NCBI RefSeq assembly: GCF_945956965.1
Contig: NZ_CAMFJS010000025.1
Location: forward strand, 1-64,000
Direction: 5' to 3'
DNA from: an uncultured Roseateles sp.
Lineage (GTDB): Bacteria > Pseudomonadota > Gammaproteobacteria > Burkholderiales > Burkholderiaceae_C
DNA: 64,000 nucleotides
Shown here: positions 1 through 8,927 of the stretch, piece after piece
Layout: every line of letters starts with the position of its first letter
How positions within the stretch are numbered: the first letter of the stretch is position 1
Program-made: the position numbers and the translations under genes
Notes under the pieces: model-generated
What the model saw: only the letters and a program-made list of their open reading frames with translations
What the model was told of the DNA's origin: nothing
The model's database searches: none

Positions 1-1
1 C

Positions 2-1012
2 CTAGCCAGTGGCCTGCTGCTGCCTTTGCATCAAGCATTGCGTCTGCGCGGCCTGGATGCCGACGGCCTGCTGAGGCAAGCGCATATCGAGCCCGCGCCG
101 TTTTTGGCAGGGCGGCTTCGCATCAGCCCCGCCAATACGCTCAAGCTTTGGCGCCTGGCCGATCAGGCCACCGGCCACGACCCCAGCTTGGCGGTGGAGG
201 TGGCCGAGCAGTTCAATCTGCGCGCGCTGGGGGTTCTGGGCATGGCCTGGCTGGCCAGCACCAGCTTGCGCGAGGGGATTCGGCGCCTGGTGCGTTATTA
301 CGATCTGGTCAGCTCAGTGGCGGTGCTGAGCTTGCAGCATGAGGGCGAGCTGAGCTGGCTGCAGTACCGCGCCGCGCCCGAACTGCTGCCTCTGACCCAC
401 AATGCCTGGGCGGGCGTGATGCTCAAGCTCTGCCGCAGCGCCTATCCGACCGTGCCAGGCAGCACCCCGTTCACGACCGCTGGCGTGCGCCTGGCTCATG
501 GGGAAAACGCCGCCAGCGAAGCCCTGACGAGCTACCTGGCTTGCCGCCCGCAGATGGGGGCGGCGTCCACCGCCATCGCGTTCACAGCGGCCCAGCTGGA
601 TGCCCCTTTGCCCGGCGGCCATCCCGGCCTGGCATTGAATGCCGAGAAGATCTTGGCGGCTACCCGGGCCACGCTGGGGCATGGCGCCACGCACAGCCAG
701 GTGCGCGCGCATTTGCTGGACTTGCTGCCTTCCGGCGATGTGTCGCGCGCCTTGGTGGCGCAGCGTATGCATCTGAGCGAGCGCACTTTGCAGCGCCGCC
801 TGGAGGCTGAGAACTTCGGCTTCGCCGAGTTGTTGCAGCAAACCCGCTTGGAGTTGGCGCAAAACCTGTTGCGCGACCCCGAGCATGATGTGCAGGACGT
901 GGCCTTCATCCTCGGCTTTGCCGAAATCTCCAGCTTCACCCGCGCCTTCCGGCGCTGGACTGGCCAAGCCCCCAGCACCTGGCGTGAGCGCGAAGTCGAG
1001 GCCCTGCACTGA
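2..1012 (+). CDS. AraC-family transcriptional regulator (5' end cut by window edge)
   Basis: The reading frame is open to the left edge, so the true start probably lies outside; a TTG at 26 is the only start-like codon inside. The first two thirds look like the arabinose-binding-type ligand domain found in OruR/ArgR-like AraC regulators. The last ~100 residues form the two-helix-turn-helix AraC domain, with SERTLQRRLEAENFGFAELL and the closing FAEISSFTRAFRRWTGQAP signature. It should bind DNA upstream of a target operon in response to a small effector. The target is not visible because the left neighbour is missing. The next gene starts about 75 bases after the stop. Confidence 0.88.
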   Translation, partial: LASGLLLPLHQALRLRGLDADGLLRQAHIEPAPFLAGRLRISPANTLKLWRLADQATGHDPSLAVEVAEQFNLRALGVLGMAWLASTSLREGIRRLVRYYDLVSSVAVLSLQHEGELSWLQYRAAPELLPLTHNAWAGVMLKLCRSAYPTVPGSTPFTTAGVRLAHGENAASEALTSYLACRPQMGAASTAIAFTAAQLDAPLPGGHPGLALNAEKILAATRATLGHGATHSQVRAHLLDLLPSGDVSRALVAQRMHLSERTLQRRLEAENFGFAELLQQTRLELAQNLLRDPEHDVQDVAFILGFAEISSFTRAFRRWTGQAPSTWREREVEALH

Positions 1013-1086
1013 GCGCTGTGCCGTTCACCTCGGCGGAGGTGAATTCTTACGCTACGCTACGAGCTTCGCCAAGCTTGTCTCCCACC

Positions 1087-2736
1087 ATGCCCGAAGTCCC
1101 CTGCAGTGACGTTTCCTGCGACCAAATACAGCAATGGCTGCATGAGGCCAATGCGCAGCGCCAAGGCAATGTGGAAGCCGGCTTGGCGCTGGCTCAGCGC
1201 GCTTGGGAGAGTGCGCGGGCCCAAGGTTTTCTGGAGGAGCATCTGAGCGCCGCCGTGCTGCGCGCCTTCTTCCTCTACCGCCATGGCGACACCGAAGCCA
1301 TGCTCGCCGCCAGTGAAGATCTGCTGCCCTTGTTGCGCGAGCAAGGCAGCACCACCCGTTTGTGCGAACTCCTGCGCTGGATGGCCTTCGCCAGTGCCGA
1401 TCTGGGCGAGTTCGAGGCCGCGCTGGCCCATATCAACGAAAGCCTGGCGCGCGCGCGTGAGCTGGGCGACAAGCGCATGGTGGCGGTGGCCCTGAACTCC
1501 GTGGGCGCCTGCCTGGAGCGCATGGGCGACCCCTGGCAGGCCGAGCGCCTGATGAACGAAGCAGCGGCCCTGCTGGGCGATGACGCCAGCGAATTTGAGC
1601 GCATGGTTTCGCACAACAATCTGGCCACCGTGGCGCTGGGCTTGTTCAATCTGCTCAATCACAGCCAGCACCCCGAGCATCAGCGTGAACGCCTGGATGC
1701 TTTGCAGCGCGCGCGCCTGCATGGCCTGGCAGTGCGGCCGCATGCCTTGACGCTGGGCGACAACTATCTGCTGGCCTTGTGCGATACCAATCGGGGTGAG
1801 GTACTGCTGCATCTGCACGAATTGGCCGAGGCCGAGGCCGTTTTGGCGGCCAGCGTGCAATTGGCCGATCGCCAGGGCTACCAGGCTCTGGGCTGGCGCT
1901 TGCGTTGCTCACAGGCCGAGTTGTATCTGGCGCAAGGGCAGGCGCAGGCCGCCAAGCAATTGCTGGAAGGCGTGCTGGCCAGTGCCGCGGGCCGCGTCAA
2001 AGCCCATATTGCCCTGCGTCTGCATCACGCCGCCTACCGCGCGAACAAGGCCTTAGGCCTGGCCGAGCCGGCCCTGCATCATCTGGAATGCCACCAGGCC
2101 ATTGCGCGCGAGCGCAGCGCTTCGCAGCTGCGTGCGCAGGCGCGCTTCTTCGTCAGCCGCATGGAGGCCGAGCGGGCCTTGGCAAGCGCCAGCGCGGCGC
2201 CCGGCATGACTGAGGCGATGGACCCGGCCGTGCGCAGCGAAGCTGAGGATGCGCAGCTGCGCGATCCGCTGACCGGCCTGGGTAACCATCGCTGCATGGC
2301 CGCACGCATGCCCGCCATCATGCAGCGCGCCGAACGCAGCGGGGCGGCTTTGACGGTGGCCCTGGTCGATGTGGACCGTTTCAAGATCATCAACGAGCGC
2401 CATGGCCGGGCCGTGGCCGACCGGGTGCTGCAGGTGCTGGCGCAAATGCTGCGCGACAACACCCGCGCCAGCGATCTGCTGCTGCGCTGGGGTGGCGAAG
2501 AGTTTTTGGTGGTCTTACCCGACACGGTGCCGGACCGCGCTTTCGAGGTCTGCGAGCGCCTGCGCCAAGCCGTGGAGGCCTATGCCTGGGTGCAGCTGGC
2601 GCCAGATCTGGATGTGACCCTCAGCATCGGCCTGGCCAATGCGCCGCCCTATGCCACCGACTTGCTGGTGGTGCGGGCCGAAAGCGCCATGTTGCGGGCC
2701 AAATATCTGGGCCGCAACCGGGTGGCCTTGGCCTGA
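1087..2736 (+). CDS. Cytosolic TPR-repeat diguanylate cyclase (GGDEF)
   Basis: Predicted to make c-di-GMP from two GTP. Residues about 10-370 are helical tetratricopeptide-like repeats with no membrane segment, and residues about 390-545 are a GGDEF domain. The active-site loop reads GGEEF. An RASD motif five residues before it is a textbook RxxD product-inhibition site. The usual ND..GH..GD stretch is altered to NE..GR..AD but keeps the Asn and the last Asp that contact GTP. I chose the ATG at 1087; a GTG at 1018 in frame is possible but gives an unconvincing N-terminus. It converges on another GGDEF gene 57 bases downstream. The TPR part probably receives a protein signal (inference). Confidence 0.85.
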   Translation: MPEVPCSDVSCDQIQQWLHEANAQRQGNVEAGLALAQRAWESARAQGFLEEHLSAAVLRAFFLYRHGDTEAMLAASEDLLPLLREQGSTTRLCELLRWMAFASADLGEFEAALAHINESLARARELGDKRMVAVALNSVGACLERMGDPWQAERLMNEAAALLGDDASEFERMVSHNNLATVALGLFNLLNHSQHPEHQRERLDALQRARLHGLAVRPHALTLGDNYLLALCDTNRGEVLLHLHELAEAEAVLAASVQLADRQGYQALGWRLRCSQAELYLAQGQAQAAKQLLEGVLASAAGRVKAHIALRLHHAAYRANKALGLAEPALHHLECHQAIARERSASQLRAQARFFVSRMEAERALASASAAPGMTEAMDPAVRSEAEDAQLRDPLTGLGNHRCMAARMPAIMQRAERSGAALTVALVDVDRFKIINERHGRAVADRVLQVLAQMLRDNTRASDLLLRWGGEEFLVVLPDTVPDRAFEVCERLRQAVEAYAWVQLAPDLDVTLSIGLANAPPYATDLLVVRAESAMLRAKYLGRNRVALA

Positions 2737-2793
2737 GTTCGTGGCCGCATGCGGCCGGTTTGCGCCCAGCGCGAGCGCGCCGCGCTCAGCCGC

Positions 2794-3954
2794 TCAACTC
2801 TCCCGCGCCAGCACCAGATTGCGCCCCTGCGCCTTGGCCCAGTAGAGGCCTAAGTCGGCGCGTTGCAGCACGGTCTCCGCGCTGACGTCGCTGGGCAGGG
2901 CCTCGGCGATGCCGAAGCTGGCGCTCAGGGGCCAGGACTTGCCCTGCCATTGGAAGTCGCAGTCCTCCACCATGCGGCGCATGCGCTCGGCCACCAGGGC
3001 GGCGCCGGCCAGGCCGGTCAGCGGCAGCAGCACGCAGAACTCTTCACCGCCAATGCGCCCCAGCGCGTCCACATCGCGCATGCATTGCTTGAGGATGGCC
3101 ACCGTCTGCTGCAAGGCCGCATCGCCGGCTGCGTGGCCCAGGCCGTCGTTGAGTTTTTTGAAGTGATCCATGTCCATCATCACCAGGGCATAGGGCTTGC
3201 CGCGCCGCAGGCGCAGATGCTCGGTGTCGATGGCTTCTTGCAGGGCGCGTCGGTTCAGGGTCTGGGTCAGGGGATCGAGCCGGGTGAGTTGCTGGATGCG
3301 CAGAATCAGCGTCATCAGCACCAAGAAGGCCATGGTGGTGTTCAGCAGCAGATTCATCAGCAGGCTTGACCACAGAAAGCTCAGGTTCAAGGCATTGGCG
3401 CTGCGCAGATCGTTGAGCTGCTCCGAGAGGAAAAAGGACTCCACAACCCGCGTTGCCAAAAGCAAAGCGACCAGAAAGAAGGGGCTGGACAAGATCGTGG
3501 ACATGCCGGCCTTGAGTCGCTCACGCAGCTGCCGCCAGGCGTCCAGTGCCGCCAGCAGGGCCAGCAAGGCCAGGGCGCTGAACACCACGCGGCTGTGCCA
3601 GCGCAGATCGCCCTCGTAGGGCATGACACCCAGCGCCATGCCTGCCACCAACCAGACCGCCAGCCCGCTGCGCCAGGCCAAGGCCTTGTTGCTCAGCGCG
3701 GGAATGCTGGCGCGCAGCAAGGCCAGGCCGGCCAGGGAACACAGGTCTGAGCCCCAGTGCGTCAGCAAATCTGGCGCCAGGCCGCGCAAGGCATGGGTGG
3801 CCAATGAAACGGCGATCAGGCCATTGGCCAGGGCCATGCAGCGCGACACTTGCACGGCATCTCGCAGCACCGTGGACAGGGCCGCCCAAGACAGGCTGGC
3901 CAGCACCAGCATCAGCACCAGGGCTGCCATCAGGGTGATGGGATCGGCGTTCAT
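2794..3954 (-). CDS. Membrane diguanylate cyclase (GGDEF), second of a tandem pair
   Basis: 386 residues: an N-terminal half with about six hydrophobic segments followed by a C-terminal GGDEF domain (DMDHFKKLND, GHAAGD, then GGEEF). The RDVD motif five residues before GGEEF is an intact inhibitory site. It is expected to be an inner-membrane c-di-GMP synthase whose membrane part senses an unknown cue. The start ATG overlaps the stop of the upstream paralogue by 4 bases, so the two are translationally coupled. The two proteins share architecture and many motif residues and look like an old tandem duplication. It converges on the TPR-GGDEF gene. Confidence 0.86.
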   Translation of the reverse strand: MNADPITLMAALVLMLVLASLSWAALSTVLRDAVQVSRCMALANGLIAVSLATHALRGLAPDLLTHWGSDLCSLAGLALLRASIPALSNKALAWRSGLAVWLVAGMALGVMPYEGDLRWHSRVVFSALALLALLAALDAWRQLRERLKAGMSTILSSPFFLVALLLATRVVESFFLSEQLNDLRSANALNLSFLWSSLLMNLLLNTTMAFLVLMTLILRIQQLTRLDPLTQTLNRRALQEAIDTEHLRLRRGKPYALVMMDMDHFKKLNDGLGHAAGDAALQQTVAILKQCMRDVDALGRIGGEEFCVLLPLTGLAGAALVAERMRRMVEDCDFQWQGKSWPLSASFGIAEALPSDVSAETVLQRADLGLYWAKAQGRNLVLARES

Positions 3955-5174
3955 GGCGACACCGCCTTGGCGGGCTGTTGGAAGTTGCTGGCGCTGACGG
4001 CGTCCGAGTCATCCTCGGCTTCGGCGCAAACGCGGTCACGGCCGGCGGCCTTGGCCCGGTAGAGCTGGGCATCGGCCCGGGCCATGCTTTGCTCGCCGCC
4101 CGGGTCGCCCGCGATGCAGCGGGCCACGCCGAAGCTGGCGGTCATGGGGATCGACTGCTCGCCCCATTGCAGGGTCTGGCTGCGCACCGCCTGCGCCATG
4201 CGCTCGGCCACCCGGCAGGCATCGGCCAGGGAGGTGTGGGGCAGCAGCAAGCAGAACTCCTCACCGCCCAGGCGGCCCAGCTGATCCACCGCCCGCATAT
4301 TGGCGCGCAGCAGGCTGACCAGGTGCAGCAAGGCCGCATCGCCACCGGCATGGCCGTAATTGGAGTTGATGGACTTGAAGTGATCCACATCGATCATGAC
4401 CAAGCTGTGCACCTGGCCGCGCTCCACCTGGGCTTGCAGCGGCCGCAAGGCACTGGCAATGGCGCGGCGATTCAAGGTGTCGGTCAGCGGGTCACGCAAG
4501 GTCATATGGGTGATGCGCAGCACCAACCGCCCCACCAGCACGCCCACCAGGCCGATGCCTATGCACAGCGAAATGAAGAGCTGGGTCCAGCTGGCGATCA
4601 GGTTGGAGACCTGGCCGCGCACAAACCAATGCGTCGCGTTGGGGAACCAGAGAAAGGCGCTTGCCTGGGCCAGCAGCAACAAGATCAGCAAGCAGTAGGG
4701 CAATAAGAGCCAAAAAGTCACCAGCTTGTGGCGGCCGATGCGGCCGCTCTGCAGCACATCACGGGCACAGAACAGCGCCAGGATACTGGCGCCAAGGGCG
4801 AAAGCGCTGATGGCTTGCGCCGACCGCCCCGCAGCATTCAAGCCCAGCATGCTCAGTGCCGTGACGCCGCCAATCAGCAGCACCGGGCCGTAACGGAACT
4901 GCAAGCGCGTCAGCCTTTGCACACCCAAGGACAGAAAGCACAGGCTCAGCAGCAGCGGCAATTGGTGCATCCAGGGGCCAAGCGCTGCCGGCCACGCCAA
5001 TGCGCAAGAAGGGCAGTACAAGCCGGGCAACGAGCTCAGATTGGCCGCCGCCAGCAAGAGGCTGGCTTTGGGGGCAATGCGGAACAGCCGCGCCAAGACC
5101 AGCCACACCAGCACCATGAAGCCGTTGAATACAGCGATCACCAGCAACAGGGTATTGGCATCGAAGAGTGGCAT
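3951..5174 (-). CDS. Membrane diguanylate cyclase (GGDEF), first of a tandem pair
   Basis: 407 residues: about six hydrophobic segments over residues 5-215, then a GGDEF domain with MIDVDHFKSINSNYGHAGGD and GGEEF. RAVD five residues upstream is an intact RxxD inhibitory site. An inner-membrane c-di-GMP synthase is expected. It leads a two-gene unit with the paralogue downstream (4-base overlap). The gap to the stop of rlpA upstream is 101 bases, so read-through from rlpA is possible but not shown. The membrane half does not match a sensor module I can name with confidence (7TM or MASE-like are possible). Confidence 0.86.
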   Translation of the reverse strand: MPLFDANTLLLVIAVFNGFMVLVWLVLARLFRIAPKASLLLAAANLSSLPGLYCPSCALAWPAALGPWMHQLPLLLSLCFLSLGVQRLTRLQFRYGPVLLIGGVTALSMLGLNAAGRSAQAISAFALGASILALFCARDVLQSGRIGRHKLVTFWLLLPYCLLILLLLAQASAFLWFPNATHWFVRGQVSNLIASWTQLFISLCIGIGLVGVLVGRLVLRITHMTLRDPLTDTLNRRAIASALRPLQAQVERGQVHSLVMIDVDHFKSINSNYGHAGGDAALLHLVSLLRANMRAVDQLGRLGGEEFCLLLPHTSLADACRVAERMAQAVRSQTLQWGEQSIPMTASFGVARCIAGDPGGEQSMARADAQLYRAKAAGRDRVCAEAEDDSDAVSASNFQQPAKAVSP

Positions 5175-5275
5175 GACGCAGGGTGTCGGGAGGCTAGCAG
5201 GATGATCGCTATTTGGCCGCTTCTACACAAGCGCGACACAAGTGCATTTGCAGGCTGGGGGCAACGGGCCGTGGC

Positions 5276-6280
5276 TCAGCGCCGCTCCAGAACAACGCCT
5301 TGCACGGCCAGGGCCAGGCGCACCCGCTCGGCGGCGCGGCCGGCATCTTCCCGGCTGGCGTAGGGGCCGGCTTGCAAGCGGTGCAAATTGTTGTCCTTGA
5401 AGACGGCCAGCAAGGGCGCCATCCAGTCGGCCTCCTGAACCAGTTTTTGCCGGAAGGACTCGGCGCCTGCCAGCTTGCTGAAGGCGCCGAACTGCACCCA
5501 GAAGCCCGGTGCCGCCTTGGCCGGCATGACGCTGGGCGCCGTCACCGGGGCGGGCAGGCTGCCCGCCAAGGCCAAGGTGGCCGTGCTGGGCGCTTGCGGC
5601 GCGCCCACCGCTTCGGTGGCAGCGAACACAGGGGTGTCGGCCGGCTTGCCGTCCTCGCCCTGCCATTTGCCGCTGCGGATGTCTTCGTAAGTGATGCGGC
5701 TCACCTCCACTGTGGACACGCCGTGCAGCACCCCGAGCTTGAGCGCGGCGGTGTAGCTCAGGTCAATGACGCGGCCCTTGTGGAAGGGCCCGCGGTCATT
5801 GATGCGCACAATCACTTCGCGGCCATTGCCTGGGTTGCGCACCCGCGCATAGCTGGGGATGGGCATGGTGGCGTGGGCCGCCGTCATGGCATACATGTTG
5901 TAGACCTCGCCGCTGGCGGTGGGCCGGCCATGGAACTTATTGCCGTACCAGGAGGCCAGGCCGCGCTGCACCAGGGGGACGTCGCCCGTCTCGGGTTCGT
6001 AGCGTTCCCCCAGCACCTCGTAAGGCTTGTTGGGGCCACCTTTGCGAATGCTCTCCAGCTGCGGGCTGGCATTGGGCACCAGGTGCAGATTGGCCGGCGG
6101 CGAGGCGCCGGGGCCGTCTTTCTCGGGCCAGCTGCCGCTGCTGGCGGGCTTGCTGTTGGCGCCGCCGGGGGGCGGGCCATTTCGGCTGGCGCAGCCGCCC
6201 AGGCACAGGCTGATGGCCAGCGGCAACAGGCCGGCATGAAGGCCGGCATGAAGAGGTGTGAACGCACGTGAAATGAACAT
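5276..6280 (-). CDS. rlpA: RlpA-type septal lytic transglycosylase, lipoprotein with SPOR domain
   Basis: Predicted outer-membrane lipoprotein that cleaves peptidoglycan strands lacking stem peptides at the division site. The ATG at 6280 gives a lipoprotein signal ending in LGGC. Residues about 95-190 are the double-psi beta-barrel domain (ASWYGNKFHGRPTASGE, TAAHATMPIPSYARV, NDRGPF, IDLSYTAA). The last ~75 residues are a SPOR domain (FWVQFGAF...NLHRLQAGPYAS) that binds denuded glycan at the septum. The region between them is proline- and alanine-rich. The gene diverges from the FAH-family gene with 146 bases between the starts. An upstream in-frame ATG at 6379 would bury the signal peptide and was not used. 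Confidence 0.9.
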   Translation of the reverse strand: MFISRAFTPLHAGLHAGLLPLAISLCLGGCASRNGPPPGGANSKPASSGSWPEKDGPGASPPANLHLVPNASPQLESIRKGGPNKPYEVLGERYEPETGDVPLVQRGLASWYGNKFHGRPTASGEVYNMYAMTAAHATMPIPSYARVRNPGNGREVIVRINDRGPFHKGRVIDLSYTAALKLGVLHGVSTVEVSRITYEDIRSGKWQGEDGKPADTPVFAATEAVGAPQAPSTATLALAGSLPAPVTAPSVMPAKAAPGFWVQFGAFSKLAGAESFRQKLVQEADWMAPLLAVFKDNNLHRLQAGPYASREDAGRAAERVRLALAVQGVVLERR

Positions 6281-6426
6281 GGCCGCCACCCTAAACCATT
6301 CCAAGCGCGGCGCGAGGCTGCTGCTCACATTTGTGCGCAAAGCATGCCAAATTCGGCCGTTTCCGGCGCCGCTGCCCAAGTATGCTGTGCGTCTTACTCA
6401 TCATGCCTGACCTGCCTTCGACCATC

Positions 6427-7140
6427 ATGAGCGCTAACACTCCCACCGTCTATATTTTCCCGCCTGCCGAGCAGCCCAGCGTGGCCGTACGTGGCAGCAC
6501 GGCGCGTTACGCCGTCAGCCGCATTTTCTGTGTGGGCCGCAATTACGCCGCCCATGCGCGCGAAATGGGCGGTAACCCCGAGCGCGAGGCGCCCTTCTAC
6601 TTCACCAAGCCCGCCAGCGCCCTGGTGCCTTCGGGTGCCACCGTGCCTTACCCACCGGGCACCAAGAACTACCACTACGAGATGGAGCTGGTGATCGCCA
6701 TCGGCGCCCCGGTCTTCAAGCTCACGCCGGACTCCGCCGGCGCCGCCGTCTGGGCTTATGGCGCCGGTCTGGACATGACCCGGCGTGATCTGCAAGCCGA
6801 GTCCAAGGCCGCCGGCCGGCCCTGGGACACGGCCAAGGGCTTTGAGCAAAGCGCGGTCATCACCGAGCTGGTGCGGGCCAGCGAGACCGGCCCGATGACG
6901 CAAGGCAGTATCAGCCTGGCGGTCAATGGCGTGCCCAAGCAAAAAGGCGATCTGTCCGACATGATCTGGAGCGTGCCCGAGATCGTGGCCAATCTGTCCC
7001 AGCTCTATCACCTGCAGCCCGGCGACTTGATCTACACCGGCACGCCCGAGGGCGTGGGCCCGCTGCAGCCGGGCGACATGATTACCGGCGAGATCGCCGG
7101 CCTGCCGCCGCTGACGCTGTGGATCAGCGAGCCGGCCTGA
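6427..7140 (+). CDS. Fumarylacetoacetate hydrolase-family protein (fumarylpyruvate hydrolase-like)
   Basis: 237 residues with the FAH fold throughout: FCVGRNYAAHAREMG, the metal-binding YEMELVIAIG, the GAGLDMTRRDLQ loop, DTAKGFEQSA and the closing LIYTGTPEGVGPL. Such enzymes hydrolyse or decarboxylate 2-oxo acids made in aromatic catabolism (fumarylpyruvate, acylpyruvate, oxaloacetate); the exact substrate cannot be read from sequence. The ATG at 6427 begins MSANTPTVYIF and fits the family length. In-frame upstream codons are unconvincing. The gene stands alone between divergent rlpA and nadC, without other catabolic genes. Confidence 0.88.
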   Translation: MSANTPTVYIFPPAEQPSVAVRGSTARYAVSRIFCVGRNYAAHAREMGGNPEREAPFYFTKPASALVPSGATVPYPPGTKNYHYEMELVIAIGAPVFKLTPDSAGAAVWAYGAGLDMTRRDLQAESKAAGRPWDTAKGFEQSAVITELVRASETGPMTQGSISLAVNGVPKQKGDLSDMIWSVPEIVANLSQLYHLQPGDLIYTGTPEGVGPLQPGDMITGEIAGLPPLTLWISEPA

Positions 7141-7226
7141 CGCGGCTCGGCTGGCTCTGGCCGAGCGCGCCGGAGCCAGCGCTGAAGAAACTAAACTAGC
7201 GGCCCGATTTCAGCTCAGGCGCCGCC

Positions 7227-8093
7227 ATGTTCGACCACAACGAAACCCTCACCGAAGCCCGCGCCCGCAATATCCGCGAAGCGCTGCAGGAAGACATCGG
7301 CGTGTGCGACTGGACCGCGCAGCTGGTGCCGGCCGGGCGCCGCGTCAAAGCGCATGTGCGGGTGCGCGAAGCGGCCGTGCTGTGCGGACGTGACTGGTTC
7401 GAGGGCGTGTTCGCCGCGCTCGACCCCAGCGCCCGCATCGAGTGGTTGTATGCCGAGGGCGCCGAGATGGTGGCCGACACCCTGGTCTGCCGCATCGAGG
7501 CCGATGGCCGCGCGCTGCTTTCGGCCGAACGCCCGGCGCTGAACTTTCTGCAATTGCTCTCGGCCACCGCCTCGCTCACCCATGCGCATGTGAAGGCCAT
7601 CGAGGGCGCCAGCAGCAACCCGCGCGGCTGCGCCGTGCTGGACACCCGCAAAACCATTCCCGGCCTGCGCCTGGCGCAGAAGTACGCGGTGCGGGTGGGC
7701 GGTGGCGCCAATCAGCGGCTGGCGCTGTATGCCGGCATCCTGATTAAAGAAAACCATATCGCCGCAGCCGGCGGCGTGGCCGCGGCCCTGCATGCGGCGC
7801 AGGCCTTGCAGTCTGGCGTCGATATTCAAGTCGAAGTGGAAAGCATTGCCCAGCTGCAAGAGGCCCTGGGCGCCGGTGCGGTGAGCGTGCTGCTGGACAA
7901 CTTCAGCGAGGCCATGATGCGCGAGGCCGTGGCCTTGAATGCCGGCCGCGCCTTGCTGGAGGTCTCGGGCGGCGTGGCGCTGGAGCAGCTGCGCTGGATC
8001 GCCGCCACCGGCGTAGACCGCATCTCCATCGGCCGCCTGACCAAGGATGTGCGTGCGGTGGATTACTCGATGCGGGTGGACGGCCCCGTCTGA
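7227..8093 (+). CDS. nadC: Nicotinate-nucleotide pyrophosphorylase (carboxylating)
   Basis: Converts quinolinate and PRPP to nicotinate mononucleotide, CO2 and PPi in de novo NAD synthesis. 288 residues, the usual length. Diagnostic stretches are EDIGVCDWTA, the substrate-binding DTRKTIPGLRLAQKYAV, GGGANQRLALYAGILIKENH, VEVESIAQL and VLLDNFS, with the C-terminal GVDRISIGRLTKD. It follows the FAH gene by 86 bases on the same strand, with GC-rich inverted repeats in the gap, and converges with the Anbu gene. nadA and nadB are not in the window. Confidence 0.96.
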   Translation: MFDHNETLTEARARNIREALQEDIGVCDWTAQLVPAGRRVKAHVRVREAAVLCGRDWFEGVFAALDPSARIEWLYAEGAEMVADTLVCRIEADGRALLSAERPALNFLQLLSATASLTHAHVKAIEGASSNPRGCAVLDTRKTIPGLRLAQKYAVRVGGGANQRLALYAGILIKENHIAAAGGVAAALHAAQALQSGVDIQVEVESIAQLQEALGAGAVSVLLDNFSEAMMREAVALNAGRALLEVSGGVALEQLRWIAATGVDRISIGRLTKDVRAVDYSMRVDGPV

Positions 8094-8140
8094 GCAGGCG
8101 GGTCGGCGGCCCGGGCTGGCCGCCATTGATTCAAGCTTGA

Positions 8141-8875
8141 TTACTTGCTGAACCAGTCCTCGTCCGGCAGGGCCGCGAAGGCCTTCTTCAGCCCCTCGCC
8201 CCAGCTATTGCGCAGCATATTGAAGTAGGGGTCGCTGGCGGTGATGCGGTGCGGCTCGGCGGGGGCGAAGCTGTCGCTGAGGTAGAGCAGCATATCGATG
8301 GGCAGGCCGACCGAGAGATTGCTGCGAATGGTCGAGTCAAACGAGACCAGCGTGCATTTGGCCGCTTCCTTCAGCGAGGTGCTGGGGTTGATGACGCGGT
8401 CGATGATGGGCTTGCCGTACTTGGATTCGCCGATCTGGAAGTAGGGCGTGTCCTCGGTCGCTTCGATGAAATTGCCCTGCGCGTAGACGTGGAAGATGCG
8501 CGGCTCTTCGCCCTTGATTTGGCCGCCGACGATGAAGTTTCCGCCGAAGTCCACGCCCTGGCCCAGGCTTTGCGCATTGGCATCGCGGGCCACGATTTCC
8601 TTCACCGTCTTGCCCACCAACTCGGCCACGTCGTACATGCTGCGGCGGTTGTTGAGGTGGTCTTTGTGGTCCAGCAGGCGCTGGCGCAGCAGGGTCACCA
8701 CGCTTTGGGTGGTGGCCAAATTGCCGGCGCTCAGCAAGGTGATCAGGCGCTCACCCGGCACCTCGAAGATGCTCATCTTGCGGAAGGTGGCGATCTGGTC
8801 CACCCCGGCATTGGTGCGGGAGTCGGAGGCGAACAGCAGGCCCGCGTTGAGGCGCATGGCGACGCAATAAGTCAT
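8141..8875 (-). CDS. Anbu, proteasome-type (Ntn) peptidase homologue
   Basis: 244 residues matching the bacterial Anbu branch of the proteasome beta-subunit superfamily. The N-terminus MTYCVAMRL puts Thr2 in the place of the catalytic N-terminal threonine after Met removal. The following GLLFASDSRTNAGVDQIATF and LLSAGNLATTQSVV are Anbu signatures. Anbu assembles into ring or lock-washer oligomers; its substrate is unknown. It is the last gene of a leftward operon with transglutaminase, alpha-E and ATP-grasp genes, a known but unexplained association. The gap to the transglutaminase start is 52 bases. Confidence 0.92.
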   Translation of the reverse strand: MTYCVAMRLNAGLLFASDSRTNAGVDQIATFRKMSIFEVPGERLITLLSAGNLATTQSVVTLLRQRLLDHKDHLNNRRSMYDVAELVGKTVKEIVARDANAQSLGQGVDFGGNFIVGGQIKGEEPRIFHVYAQGNFIEATEDTPYFQIGESKYGKPIIDRVINPSTSLKEAAKCTLVSFDSTIRSNLSVGLPIDMLLYLSDSFAPAEPHRITASDPYFNMLRNSWGEGLKKAFAALPDEDWFSK

Positions 8876-8927
8876 GGTGGCGGTGGGCTGGTGAAGGCTA
8901 GATAGAGGGGCAATTATCCCAGGCCGC

